DNA from: Dioscorea cayenensis subsp. rotundata
Lineage: Eukaryota > Streptophyta > Magnoliopsida > Dioscoreales > Dioscoreaceae
Assembly (NCBI RefSeq): GCF_009730915.1
Contig: NC_052480.1
Coordinates: 4,092,001-4,156,000, forward strand
Length of the DNA stretch: 64,000 nucleotides
Reading direction: 5' to 3'
The notes below the pieces were generated by a model. That model searched no databases, was not told where the DNA came from, and saw only the letters and a program-made list of their open reading frames with translations. Positions 45,633-58,337 of this stretch are shown piece by piece; position 1 is the first letter of the stretch, and each line of letters starts with the position of its first letter. The translations under genes and the position numbers were made by a program.

Positions 45633-46950
45633 TCACAGACAACTGGGAGGAACAATATACCCAGATGCATTCCCCTCAGCATTCTTACAATAAGCTTGAG
45701 CTGGCTTATTCATATAAGTCAGCTTAATATCCTGCAAGCCAATACCACTGCAATAGTTGCTAGGACTACAATCAAATTTCACGGCAACCGGCGTCGCCGA
45801 TGATCCTTGAACATTGTTGTACATCACTTGACTTATCTTAATGCCGGAACTCTTGTTCGGACAGTCGACATTTCCCGGGCAGTAGTTTTGATCGACAAGT
45901 ATCGGGTTTTGCACATTATTCATAGTTAAACTCTCAAACATCACCTCTTTTACAAATCCGGTGTTCGGTTTCCCCCATGTTTTAATTCTCACTCCATTCT
46001 GTGTTCCGGTGAATATAACATTCTTCACAGTTATGTTTTGTACTCCCATCTCGTTCGGAGTTTCGCCGAGACTCCCAATACTGTTTATTTACATAAATAA
46101 ATTAGCACATATGTATATATATCAATGGCAATGATAATCTAATAATCAAGTGTGCAACCAACCTGATACCGTGACCGGGACCGCAATTGACTTGTTCGAT
46201 CCAAACATTCGTGGCACCTTCACCCATCGACACACAATCATCACCGGTCTTTATCGTCGAGCCGGTAATTGTAACATCACTAGACATTTGAATATGTATG
46301 CCATCAGTGTTAGGACTATTGGCAGGTGCACTAATCTTGGCACCTTGCACTGTAATGCCTTGGCTACTGAAAATCATCATATGGAATTGCTCGCTGTTCA
46401 GTGATTTCAATCCACTTACAAGCACATCCTTCGACTCATCAATCGCAATCGACTACATTTGAATCATACATCGGTTAAATTATGGAATTGTTATATATAT
46501 TGAAACTTTTATATCTAAATTTAACTTTTGACTCACTGCGGCGCCAGAAGGGCAGTTTCGGTTCGAGGTTTTGCAGGCCCAGTAAGCCTGTCCACGGCCG
46601 TCGATGGTGCCGCCCAAGATGGACACACCTTGAACATACTTAAAGGTGAGCCATTGAATGGTGGCGCTGTATGAAGATGGTGCAATGAGAGTTCCACTTA
46701 TGAATATTCTTATGTTGGTGTTGTTACATGGACCTTTGAAAAGAGCAGTGCTGACAAAGAATGTCCCTGCTGGAATATACATGCTCGCCGGCTGGTGGGA
46801 GCTGCAAGTTGCTGCCCATGCACTTAATAATGGCTTCGCGGTGTCGGTAATGCCGTCGGGTTTTGCTCCATAGTTTATGATGTTGTATGAGGCTAGAGTT
46901 CTTGTGATGGAGAGGAAGAAGAGGGATAGTGTTAGGAAAATGGTTGTCAT
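45633..46950 (-). CDS. Polygalacturonase 2 (GH28, pollen exopolygalacturonase type)
   Basis: Exons 46950-46537, 46452-46163 and 46080-45633 encode 383 residues; exons 2 and 3 have exactly the lengths of polygalacturonase 1 (290 and 448), so intron positions are conserved. The signal peptide (about 1-20, FLTLSLFFLSITRTLA) is followed by SYNIINYGAKPDG. Catalytic signatures NTDG (186-189), GDDC (208-211), GHG (around 231-233) and RIK (266-268) are all present. The predicted role is wall pectin hydrolysis, as for its neighbour. All splice sites are GT-AG. A TATA box lies about 65-70 bases upstream. The two genes are convergent paralogues about 2.2 kb apart and arose by inverted duplication; protein divergence shows the event is not recent. 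Confidence 0.95.
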
Positions 46951-47013
46951 GTTTTGAGAAGAAAAGATGAATGATGAGATGATTGAATTGGATTTAATTG
47001 GAATAGTTTGGTG

Positions 47014-47021
47014 TATTTATA
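47014..47021 (-). promoter_or_regulatory. TATA box of polygalacturonase 2
   Basis: TATAAATA on the minus strand in the context ctataaatacacc, 64-71 bases upstream of the ATG. Confidence 0.7.
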
Positions 47022-47989
47022 GCTTCAAATGAGAAATGGGAACAAGATTTGTGGGGGAATGCTTGTGATTATTTTAGTTTGGTGTAAGTCAATGGTACTA
47101 TTGGGGTGGTTATGGTCGTTATTTTTATTTTTGTTTTTCTTTTATTATAATATTTCTAAGGAATGAAGGTGATATTGCAATTAATGATCATGTGAGTTGT
47201 TATATATAATTAACACTGGTCACCATGTTCACATATGATGTATAAGCCTAGTATTTCATGTAAGAATTAATCCATATTGAGTTTTATGTTGCCATTTAGT
47301 CTCATCAAATAATTGGACAAATAGGAATTGTGGCATTGAGAATATTTAATTATCATCAAGCATTTAATGGCTAACATGTATGAGATAACTTATTGAGCTC
47401 ATATGATTGACTTAAGAGCCTCCTTAAGTGTTATTTAATTATCATTATTATTATATGCAATCTCAGAGAATTCATAACTAGAAGGCATCTAATAGCAAAT
47501 AATAGATTAAGAAGGTGTTAAACCATGATTAGAGGCTAAAACCATTGGCCATGTTGTTTTTCTTTGGTGGACCCAAAAAGGAAAAAGAAAAATTTGAACT
47601 GGATCTTGGATCATTGATTAACTCTTAATCTTCTTATTAAATGGATAAGATAGAAGTTGAAATGCAAAGGTTTGTGCTTCTCTTCTGGAGTATAGCATGT
47701 GATGCCCACATGCATTGAGAAAGAGATCTCATACACTAGGGGAAATCTCTCTCTATTATGAGAATGACCTTGTCCAAACTTTAGTTCACATTTTGCTTGA
47801 TATTTTAATGGTTTGAAAATTTTCAAGAACTCCTATGTGAATGCTATAAAAATTCTGTTTTAAATAAAGATGGATAAATTAAAACTTGATTAATTTATTT
47901 AAAGATATCTGACTAGACTTTTTCCAATTTGCTTGCACTCACATTTGTTATGTCCAGGACCTTCTCCCTAATTTGCTCTACTCATCACT
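47022..47989. other. Intergenic, upstream of polygalacturonase 2
   Basis: AT-rich, no recognisable coding content; it includes the distal promoter of polygalacturonase 2. Confidence 0.5.
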
Positions 47990-48944
47990 GCTGCCAACGC
48001 ATGATCATGTGGTTCCCATCTCTATTTAAAGGTCTCAAGATCTCATTTGGATAAAGGGAACTATATATAAAGCTTGGTCCGTAACGTCTAATGGAACGTT
48101 TTGGTTAAATTCTTTTATTACTTCCTCAGTGACGATGGATTTCACAACAATAGGACCCTTAATCTAATAGGTTCCTTGCCCCATGCATAAAGGTAAATAT
48201 TTTTAACCGGTTGGCATGGGATAATAAAATTCTCACACATGATAACCTTACTACCCGGGGATGCAACAAGTTTCCAATTGCTACCTAGTACTTTATCATG
48301 CTAGGATTGAAACAATTAATTAATTACATCTTTATCCATTATCCTTATGCCACCAAAATATGGAATCACTATGGGCACATATATATGCGCCCTTTCTCAT
48401 CTTCCCATATCATTGGGCTAATCGTATTGCTCTTGGGGCAAGTGGGATACTCTATTTTTGGTTATTGCTTAGAACATTAAGCGGAAAGAAATGATCACAT
48501 TTTCAATTCCAAATTGCTTCTACCAATGTCAATCACCATCAAAACTAATCACTTGTTTCAATTGTGGGTTTCCACAGTCCTTGAAGTGAAAAGAGCCAAG
48601 CTCAAGGACTTGGTGGCGACAGTGAAAAGAAGCCTACAGTTCCTAAGATCCCATGTAATTTAAGCAACTTTAAAAATGTAACAAATAACACCAAATCTGG
48701 TTAGTCATTGACATCATCCCTACCGATTGTGCTACCAAAATGGATGACATCCCCTTGTTAATCTCCAAGATGCCACCAATCTCCTCCTCCTACCTTTAGT
48801 TGGACTCCATTCTTAGTGGATGATGACATTGTATCTCTTTTTTTAATCTTTTTGTGGTCTTTTAGTTGTCTTATTTAGTCTTAGGTACTATTATTCTTCT
48901 TTAGATGAAGTAATGATTTATCCATTTCTATTAAAAAAAAAAAT
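47990..48944 (+). mobile_element. LINE ORF2 3' fragment with poly-A tail
   Basis: Degenerate zf-RVT domain: INYIFIHYPYATKIWNHYG (about 48310-48370) matches the HLFLHCPFA..W core of LINE C-termini. The following frames read like the last residues of LINE ORF2 (VLEVKRAKLKDLVATVKRSL). A 3' untranslated part ends in an A11 run at about 48931-48942. The 5' limit is approximate. It is inactive. Confidence 0.68.
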
Positions 48945-49264
48945 GGTTTATATAAAACTAAGTGTAGGAACTCTAATACATTCAACAAGACTCTTCTTAA
49001 ACAGTACTGATGACTTACTTGAATTTGGGATAAAAGTTTTGCAAGCTTTGAATATATAAATAAATTCCAAAGATAAATACTTGAGACAAAAGGAAATGTA
49101 CCTATTAATTAATGATTAGAGAAAAGAATGTTGATCTTTATAATCTAAAAATAACTTCACGATAAGGGCATTCATGCATCTTGTTCATTTGTGCTTCAAT
49201 TGAATTCAACTAACAATTTAAGTTCAATGGCCGCTTTCTTCACTTAGAAATCAACTTAAGGAAA

Positions 49265-49295
<31 letters not shown>

Positions 49296-49723
49296 AATTG
49301 AGTAGATAAGTACACAATGCACTTAAATGAAATAGTAAAGTTAAAAGTAGCATAGAAAGAGATCCCGAGCTGATTAAAGAAAGAGATATATGAGACACTA
49401 TTCTTGAAAAAACAAATGCAAGAGCTCCAAGGTTGGTTTTCTTATTCTACAATATTAAGCATTTGTGTCCTTGCAAATTGAGATTACGTTTGGTGATATG
49501 GTGTTCTCAAATTTGAATATTTGTTAATAATTTTATAATCAAGTTTTAATTTATTTATATAAATAATTTATAATTTTTTTATGGCTATAAGACATGTATG
49601 CACTCAATATGATATATCATAGCTTAATTTTAACTAATTAATAATGTTTCTAATTTTGACTGGTTAATAATGTTTCTAAATTTTTCATGATACCACATTA
49701 TGAAGCGTAATTTAATTGCATCT
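48945..49723. other. AT-rich intergenic stretch
   Basis: No gene seen; includes a (TA)n run at about 49270-49295. Confidence 0.5.
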
Positions 49724-49998
49724 TTTTTTTTATTAATAGACGACAAACACCCCCTATTTAAGGGATTGTCAAAGAGACATATAGGTACAGAGGTGCACCA
49801 ATTATGGTGGTTTACAGACCTCTTACAAAAATCTCTCGGTCCTACAACTTTAGAGGGGCGAAACTACTGTTTCTTCCACAAAGGACTCACATCCATGCCC
49901 GTGAACAATACATGAATAGTACTTGGCCCAGTTCCAGAAAAGTGATTTGAACTCTTGCTCTCCCTCTTGCACCCAAGTGTCTTACCATTGGGCTATCC
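49724..49998 (-). mobile_element. tRNA-derived SINE, copy 1
   Basis: Minus strand: A box TAGCCCAATGG (49995-49985) and B box AGTTCAAATCA (49953-49943), about 32 bases apart as in tRNA promoters, then a 3' end reading gtcgtctattaataaaaaaa. The same A box and the same 3' end occur in the SINE at 56227. Flanks ttgcatct and ttgtatct may be a decayed target duplication. Non-coding, transcribed by Pol III when active. Confidence 0.75.
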
Positions 49999-50085
49999 TT
50001 GTATCTAATTAAAATTTGATATATTTTTTTTTAAGTTAAGGTTGTGAAATGTTTTCATGTGTTTAATTGAAAAAGAAACCATGTA

Positions 50086-51331
50086 GGGGGCGTTTGGTTC
50101 ACAGTAATAATATATTACCATGGTAATGAGATCACGCAGAATGCTGATCGTAAACGTTATATGTCCCGGGAATGTTGTAGTAATGTGAGATTACCATGTT
50201 TGGTTAGTCATGGTAATCACTTCAATAATATATCAAATTTACCAAAAATACTTCTTTACATATAAAATTTTAAAAATATAATTTAAAGTATTTAGATAAA
50301 TAAATAATTAAATTATAATATTAAAAATTATTTTTTTACAATTTTTTAAAATACCTTTGTATTTATTAAAATACCCCTATGTATAAATTTTGAAAAATAT
50401 AATTTAAAGTATTTAGATAAATAAATAATTAAATTATAATATTAAAAATTATTTTTTTACAATTTTTTAAAATACTTTTGTATTTATTAAAATACCCCTA
50501 CGTATAAATTTTGAAAAATATAATTTAAAGTATCTAGATAAATAAATAATTAAATTATAATATCAAAAATTATTTTTCTACAATTTTTAAAAATACATTT
50601 GTATTTACCAAAATACCCCTATGCATAAAACTTCGAAAAACTTAATTTAAAGTATTTAGATAAATAAATAATTAAATTATAATATCAAAAATTATTTTTT
50701 TCAAAATTTTTAAAATATCTTTATATTTACCAAAATACCGCTACATATAAAAATTCAAAAAACTTAATTTAAAGTATTTAGATAAATAATTAATTAAATT
50801 ACAATATTAAAAAAAATTCACAATTTTTTAAAATACCTGTGTATTTATCAAAATACCCCTACATATAAAAATTTGAAAAATTTAATTTAAAGTATTTAAA
50901 TAAATAAATAATTAAATTATAATATCAAAAATTATTTTTTTCACAATTTTTTAAAATATCTTTGTATTTACCAAAATACCTCTACATATAAAAATTCAAA
51001 AAACTTAATTTAAAGTATTTAGATAAATAAATAATTAAATTATGATATCCAAAATAATAAGAAAAAATAAAAACTAGGGAGTGTAATAAGGAATTAGATT
51101 AAATGAGTAGGGCATAATTGGAAAAAAAAAAATATTACACATAACCACCAACTTGGTAATCTGGACACCTATTTTGGTGGTAATCACATTACCATCTTAT
51201 TTGGTAATATTTCACTAATCTCACATCACCAGCAACATTACTACTGCTACAGTAACCAAACATGGTAAACAGAACACATTACTACAAGATTCCCGGTAAT
51301 GTTTTTACATTACCGCGAACCAAACTCCACC
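50086..51331. mobile_element. Tourist/Harbinger-like non-autonomous element with internal tandem array
   Basis: Inverted ends gggggcgtttggttcacagt and ggtggagtttggttcgcggt (right end reversed), with taatatattacc-like sub-terminal text on both sides. GTA flanks both ends (50083-50085, 51332-51334). 1246 bases, no coding capacity. Most of the interior is an array of about seven units of about 121 bases. Confidence 0.72.
50262..51050. repeat. Tandem array, about 121-bp unit, about seven copies
   Basis: The phrase tttaaagtatttagataaat, with slight variants, starts near 50282, 50402, 50524, 50645, 50766, 50885 and 51008. Each unit also has taaaataccttt.tatttac.aaaatacc.cta. It is confined to the interior of the Tourist-like element. 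Confidence 0.88.
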
Positions 51332-51334
51332 GTA

Positions 51335-54300
51335 AAGTTATGGTCAACTTGTAATTACTTTTCCTTTGACCAGGAAAAATTATTTATAAGGGAGGAAGTG
51401 TGAAACAGATTACATCATGGATTGGGAAAATATGAGACATGTAAAATTTCAATGTTACCCCTTTGTAAAATAAAAATTCTTCTCTTTTGTCATGTCTTTC
51501 ATTTAAAAATTCTAGTTTTAGCTAAAAACTCCTCCACCACTTCTTTCTTTTCAAAACCCTAGCGCAAGATAATCTCTATTGATAAGTTCTATAACTTTTT
51601 GTATTTTTTTAATTTTTAAGAATTTTTGTATTGTCTTTGATGTTGTTTGATTTGATAATGAATTTTTATTTAAAACTTATTGAAAAACATGCACAATACC
51701 TCATATTTAGGTAAAATCTATCTACAAAAAAACTGACAAAATTTATATGGGAAGTGTGCCTTATGGATCTTTAAGTTCGAGTAATAATTTTTCTCATAAT
51801 AGAAGAGTATGAGTTAAATACCTACTTTTGTCGGTTATATAAGTAACTTTCTTAATTTATTTATATATAAATAATTAATCAATGAAAAAAATTAAAACAT
51901 GTATTTAAGGTTTTATTTTACTTCAATATTATTGAATGGTAAAATTGAGAATAATCAAAACTTTGCATAGAAAGCTTATGCATACCAAACAAAGGAATTT
52001 ATTCTGCATGTATTTTAGTTACAATATTCAAAGTACATACCTGACATTGTATTGTTATTTTACAGGAAAAAGTAAATGCAGGGAAAGATTTTACAAAGAA
52101 ATACTTTGCAAAAAAAGTGTTTTCTTGCAAAGTACTAAATGGGCCATATATAGGCTGTAAACATCAAATAAAAAATTATGTTATCAACAATATAGGTAAT
52201 GAAAACAAAGGTAGAACATTTCCCGATTTAGAAAAGGTAGAGAGACAGAGAATATGAGAGATATATATTAACAAATGGGGACATAAACAGTTAAATGGAT
52301 AGTAGAAAAACATGTTGTAATGAATAGCCAACAAGTGGGTATGTTGTTCTCGGTTGGGTTTTTAGTTCAACTATATATAGTGCTAGTGGAAATCGGATTT
52401 AACAATTGTGATTGATTGAGTTATTGTGTCAATTATAATTGAACGATTCAAATCAAAATATTATACATTTCATTTTTCACTATATTACTGTTCCTAAGCA
52501 CACTAACACTCAATGAAAATTTCTGCGCTACATAATCACATGGTTTTAAACATTCTTATTAACATTAATAACTTGGATGTTATATACACACACATGTCAA
52601 ATGTAGTCCATTGAAATTTTTCACTAATGATTTTATCGTCATATCATCACCATAGATTTGTTTGGGCCCCCAAGTTGGTACATATGATACTTATCATCTG
52701 CAAGCGTCTAAATATTGGACAAAATGATGCCATCAAAGTTCAGGCAATATTTTTTTTTTCTAATGAAAAGGTGTCTAATTAACCATGGATCATATTAATG
52801 TATGGAAATTAAAAAAAAATTCATATATATATATATATATACCACTTTAATGCTTATTTATTACATTAAAGTATTAATTTATAATTTCCCCCCATATAAT
52901 TACTTTTAAATTTTTGTAAGTTATAAATATAAGAATTATATAAATAAATAATTTTATTAATTTGTATAACCCAAAAAAATTGAAAACATAAAAATAATGC
53001 ATGATCTATATAATTAGATATTAAATATTAAATATTTAGAGATGTAGATACATTTGCTTGTTTTGCATAATTAAAAATTGTGAAAGAAATCATAATAAAA
53101 AATATAACTAATTCATCAAGGATGTAATGGAATTGAAATTTTATGTAATAAAATATAATATATTCATCATGAATAAAATGTTTTTTTTGAACGAGTTCTC
53201 AAATAGAAAAATTTGAAGTTATATGTTGATCACCGTTCAAATCCTTCCCAATTCAATAACTGTGAAGGTTTGTGATTTATCTATATATATTAAAATAAAA
53301 TTTAAAGTTATACCAGGTTTGGGTGACTTAAACAATTTTATTTTTATTAAGATAAAGTAAAATGCATCAAAATTAAAAACTCCATTCAATATAACTAAAC
53401 AAATTAACACGCTTTAATAACAGAGTTGGAAAGAAAGGAGAGAGAACGGGATTTAGAAAGCATAGTTGACAAATAACAACTTGAATATTAGGGCTCTAGG
53501 AAATGTCTATCTAGTTTTTAAAACAAAAGCTAAATGTCTAACAAATTCAATGCTTTTTATTTCACAATCATGATATATATATTGATTAAGTGTGGATAAA
53601 TCATTGTCAGGAGTGTACACAAATATGAAATTAATCTTTCAACACATCTACTCTTTTACTTTGCATGAGTTGAGATTCAAATTTGTCTACTCATTAGGAC
53701 ACAAATAACTACACAAAAATTAGTACTAATATACTAAGAGGCCGTTGACAAAAAATAATTTTTTTTATTACAAATAAAATTTAATTATTAATTTTAGTTA
53801 ATTATTTTTTGTTAATTTATTAGCCACTAAAAATTTAGTCAACTTTTAAAAGGATTACAACCAATTTGGTTGAGTGAAGTCACAAATCAATCAAGACCAA
53901 CAGACCCAACGCGTTGACAGGGACCAAAAACAGACAAAACATTTGGGCCAAATCATTTTCATTTGGGGAACTTTGGAAATGAAAATGTTTCCAACAAAAC
54001 ATGTTCAACCCTCAAACATGTGTTTCGGATTCATGGAAAACAGATGGAAAACAGAACAAATTTTCATTTCATTCATTTCAATCATCCCCATGTTTCCATA
54101 CCACACAATAAAAATTAATTTCATTATATATAAAGTAATTAACTTTGCCTTTAAGTATATATATATATATATATATTTCTATGTTTATATAAAGAGTGGT
54201 GAAGAACATGTTTCCAAAGAGTAGTTCATTTAATCATGCATCCAACCAATCACATGCATTTCCTTTTCTTTTCCATCCTCAATGCGTGTGGGGTATTTCA

Positions 54301-55610
54301 TCATGAAAATTTGGATTTTTGTTCATTTGATTTCTTTTTCTTTTTTTTTCTAATTTGTAATTATTTAATTAAAAACTTTAAAAATTAGTTGAATTAATCC
54401 AATGTTATGGTTATTCATTTTATTTTATGGTTATAATAAAATTATAATAAAATATAATAACTCTAATGGCACTTATATATATGACATCATATTAATTTTT
54501 GTCAAAAATAAAATAATTTTAAACAAATTGGATTTTAAAATAATATGAAAGAAAAGACTTTTTTTTATTTGGCCTTTCACTCTTGGTTTTTAAAAGAGTC
54601 ATATGTTCTAAATCAGTCCAGTCATGATATTAAAACTTTATAAAAGAAAATAGATTTTTCTCAACATGTGTTTTTTTTCTTTTTTTTCTACACATATACA
54701 AAGATTTGATTTTAAAATTATTTACTTATGTGATTCAAACCTTTACAACTTTAAAATAATTATAACTTAAATTTTACTATAAAATGTATGCAATTATTAA
54801 GATTTATTGGATGTGTGTATATATAATCTTTAAATAATCATAAAATGAATATAAAAATAATTATGATTATTATTTTATTTATTCACATGTTATCCCCATT
54901 TGGCTATCCCACATCATTATCGAATAAGTTAAATAGTATTCATTTTAAAATTAGAATTTTGTCTGATACCTAATTTTTAAATAACCAGAGCACAACATGC
55001 TTTTTTTTTTTAGGATTTAAATCATTTAATAATTGAACAAGTTAGGTAGGTGCAACTAATTGGGAATTGTTTTATTTTAAATTATAAAAAAAATGAAAAC
55101 AAAACACAAAAAATAAAAGGACCCGTTTATGCTTGTCTCTTCGTTAATATAATTAAAGATTAAAAAAATTTCATTAATAACATATTAAAAAAATCATTTG
55201 TAAATATGATGTGGATTTTAGAAAGATTAATAATGTTCCCATAAAGCAAACATTCCACTCCCACAGCATGACCATGTTCTTGAATGAATTAAATGGGAGA
55301 TAATTTCAAGAATTTTTTTAAAATATATATAAATTTGACTTGGTCATGTGTTTTATGTTAAACAAATTGAAAAGATCTTTTGTTTTTTTTATTTGGAGAC
55401 AGAACATGATAGCTTTGATACATGGGTCTGTCTGGTTTTATTGTTTCTTGTTTTTCCCATTCAATTATTTCATTACAATAAATAAAAAATATATGATATG
55501 GTGCAAGCATATGGCGATCATAAAATTTCATTCTTTTGTTTTTATCATTAAGACCACGTCTCTCCAACGTTCTCAATTTCTTAAAAATAATACTTAAGAT
55601 TTATCATATC
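51335..55610. other. Long AT-rich intergenic region
   Basis: Only short, non-conserved frames. Contains (TA)n runs near 52826-52842 and 54156-54176 and many A/T homopolymers. I see no gene. Confidence 0.55.
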
Positions 55611-55619
55611 TTAAAAAAC

Positions 55620-55928
55620 GTATAATCAGTGAAAATAGTCATAGTTTTTCTCTCTTCTTTTTGGTCTCTACTTTCGAACGCTCCCGGACTAGTCCCTATA
55701 TCTTTTAAAAGCTAAAGCTCAGTTAAAATGCTTAGTCGGGTCCCTCTCTTTTAGAACGCGTCCCACCTAGAGGACCTGGGTGCAGCATTTCAAAAGTAGA
55801 GGGACTCGACGAGCGATTTTTAACTAAGTGGGCACATTTTCAAAAAGAAAAAGTTCTGGGAGAGCATTTCACGAGTAGAGGGACCAAAAGAAAGAGAGAA
55901 AAGATAGGACCAACTAAAGATTATACTC
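55620..55928. mobile_element. Foldback MITE, probably Mutator-type
   Basis: The ends gtataatc and gattatac lead into longer imperfect inverted arms (tttctctcttctttttggtc on the left, gaccaaaagaaagagagaaa on the right). A second inverted pair around gtagagggac lies inside. Flanking ttaaaaaac (55611-55619) and cttaaaaac (55929-55937) look like a slightly decayed 9-base target duplication, which fits Mutator-like elements. Non-coding. Confidence 0.68.
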
Positions 55929-56210
55929 CTTAAAAACATATTTAATTTATAAAATTTTAACTTTTAAATTAAAATTATAAAATTACACATGTTTTACTCC
56001 CTCACACCAGAAGTAGAGCTTAAACCTGATTTCAAATACAAAGGTAGAGTCCACCTCTTATGGATCTGTGTTAATCTATTTATTTTTATTATTGCTCTAT
56101 TTTTTATTACTAGGGGTATTTTTAATATTTTATTATATATTAAAATTATAAAACGTGATAGAACAAATCAAACTAAAAGGAATAAAAAAATAAATAGAAA
56201 AATTAAAATG

Positions 56211-56226
56211 AATAATATAAACAGAA
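56211..56226. repeat. SINE target-site duplication, left
   Basis: aataatataaacagaa, repeated exactly at 56463-56478. Confidence 0.9.
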
Positions 56227-56462
56227 GTCAACCATTGGATAGCCCAATGGTATGACACCAAAGTATAAAAGGGAGGTTATGGGTTCAAATCCCTCCCCCG
56301 ACAGTACTGTTCACAGTACTGTTTATACTTTATACACTGTTCACCCGGGATTCTTATATTATTCTCATACTATATATATACTGTACATCATGGTTTAAGT
56401 ACTGTTTGGTAGTATTTATATTCATATAAAAAAGACGCTTGTCGTCTATTATTAAAAAAAAT
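56227..56462 (+). mobile_element. tRNA-derived SINE, copy 2, with exact 16-bp target duplication
   Basis: A box TAGCCCAATGG (56240-56250) and B box GGTTCAAATCC (56282-56292), then a body with repeated acagtactgtt motifs and a 3' end gcttgtcgtctattattaaa followed by A's. 236 bases. The perfect 16-base duplication shows a fairly recent LINE-mediated insertion. It shares its A box and 3' end with the copy at 49724-49998. Confidence 0.9.
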
Positions 56463-56478
56463 AATAATATAAACAGAA
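56463..56478. repeat. SINE target-site duplication, right
   Basis: Exact second copy of the 16-mer at 56211-56226. Confidence 0.9.
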
Positions 56479-58337
56479 TGAAAATATAGAGAGAGTTTTT
56501 AGAAATTTTATCTTATTTTTATAATATAATAATAGCTTTAATAGTTGGTGATATACTCCCCTTAGTCAATTTTTGATGTCCTTTTTAAGAGCTTTTATTA
56601 TTATTTTTTATGTCAATTTAGAACATCCATAAAAGCATTAATTATCTTTGATATGTGTAATGGTTAACTACTTGTGTACCTCTCAATAATTATGGTAAAA
56701 TGAAAAATTATAGAAAAATTGGTATATTTTAAATAGGAGTAATTTTATAAATTTACTATAATTTTTTTTATAAATTTAAAACTATTAACTAATTTTTATT
56801 AAAAAATTTAATCTTAACAGTTTTACTTGAATTTTTTATTTGTTCTACTAAAAAATTTATAAAGTATTAAATATTTTTAAATATTTTTTTATAGTTAATG
56901 TATTTTTATAAATTATAATAAATCATATACAACTACACATTTTTTTTAAATCATATTTTAAATATAATTAATTTTAAAAAAATAATATAATTTTATATAA
57001 ATTTTAGATTACTAATTAATTTTAATCATTTAAAAAAAAACGTTAAGGACATGGAGAGCAGTTTGTTTTAAAAAAATTATCCACTTTAGTGGTTGTTTAT
57101 AGTAATTTATCATATTTATATAAATAAATATACCCGCAAGAAGAATAATGGTTTATTTGACCAGAATTATTATTATTATTATTATTATTATTGAGAAATC
57201 CATGAAAAACAAAAAGCAAGCATGATGGAAACCATGAATTTTAATTTTAATTTTAATTTTTATTTGAATAGATTAATACTTGTTTCCTCTTCATCACTTT
57301 CCTCAACACGGAATCTTTCATTTTCACTGTGGTTCTGGCGTATAGCACTTTGCCATGCAGCCCCACCACTCGCTCTTCCTCAAATGATATCTTTGCCATG
57401 TAGCCGCCACCCATCTCTCTTCTTTTGCTCTTTGTCCCAAATCGAAGACCTTGATAACCACTTTCAAGTCTTCTTCCACAAAAGAAAAATGAAAAAAAGT
57501 TTTAGTTTTGATCCAGTTGAAGAGTGAGTTCTTAGTGTTCTGGAACTGCAAGGTAAACCATTTGTTGTCTCTTATGTTTGTTTCTTTGATTTTATTGAGG
57601 AGGAAAGATTGGAGCTTTTTTTGTGGAAATATGTGCAAGGTTCAGTCTTTTTTAGGCTGGTGATTTGAGATGTTTTCTTTTTTTACTGTCTCTTTTTCTT
57701 ATGTTTGTTCTTCGATTGTATTGAGGAAAGATTGGAGTTTTTGTTGAAATATGAGCAAGGTTCAGTCTTTTTTAGGCCGGTGATTTAGAGATGTTTTCTT
57801 TTTATTTTTTTACTTATGATTGAAGCTCTGGAGGTGGGTGGAAAGCAGGTTTCTTAGTGTTCTTTTTTCTTTTTTAGCTTTTGTTTTTTTAAAAGGAGCT
57901 ATATTTTGGAGTTCTTTCAGAGAAGATTTAAAAAATCTGAATTTTTTTTCTCTCTCTTTTTCTTCTAGGTTGTGAGATTGATCATGTGGTTGTTTCTATC
58001 TCATGTTTGTGATGATTCTTAGGGCTTTCAAAGAGGGGAGGAGGAACAGTTGTACCCCTCTTTTGTCTTTTTGCTTATTAATAGTGTGCCAATGATCCCA
58101 AATTCATTCTCTTCTGCTGCTATTCATCAGGATTGATATCAGCTGAAGTTTTGGTCAACAAAAAAAAAAAAAAATTGGTTTTTTGGAGAATCTGAACATC
58201 AAGGCAATATTTTGGACATGATTTCAGGTTGTTTGTCATGGTTTGGATTAAATATATTCATTGAATTGGGACAGGACAAGCACAGTTAGAGGAGTGAACA
58301 AAAGGTTCTCATACTTCCACATGTGCTAGGAGTAATA
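56479..58337. other. Upstream region and 5' leader of the ankyrin gene
   Basis: The AT-rich first half holds nothing recognisable. From about 57220 the sequence becomes T/C-rich and transcript-like, with possible leader splice sites (for example ctgcaaggtaaacc at about 57547 and ttctaggttgtg near 57965), suggesting an intron in the 5' leader; this is inference only. Confidence 0.45.
57568..57812. repeat. Direct duplication, about 127-bp period, in the ankyrin gene leader
   Basis: Two adjacent copies from tcttatgtttgtt to agatgttttcttttt, both including gcaaggttcagtctttttta, starting at 57568 and 57697. Confidence 0.85.

Noticed and set aside
49985..49995. Possible functional tRNA gene at 49.9 kb or 56.24 kb
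   Set aside because: A and B boxes are present but there is no cloverleaf-complete tRNA; A-rich tails and target duplications show SINEs.
50262..51050. CRISPR-like or satellite array
   Set aside because: Whole units are repeated without unique spacers, and the array is inside a MITE-like element in a plant genome.
55340..55597. 85-codon plus-strand frame, with an overlapping minus-strand frame
   Set aside because: AT-rich, no conserved motif, no promoter context.
57222..57527. 101-codon frame starting MMETMNFNFNF
   Set aside because: Low-complexity start and no family; more likely leader sequence of the ankyrin gene.
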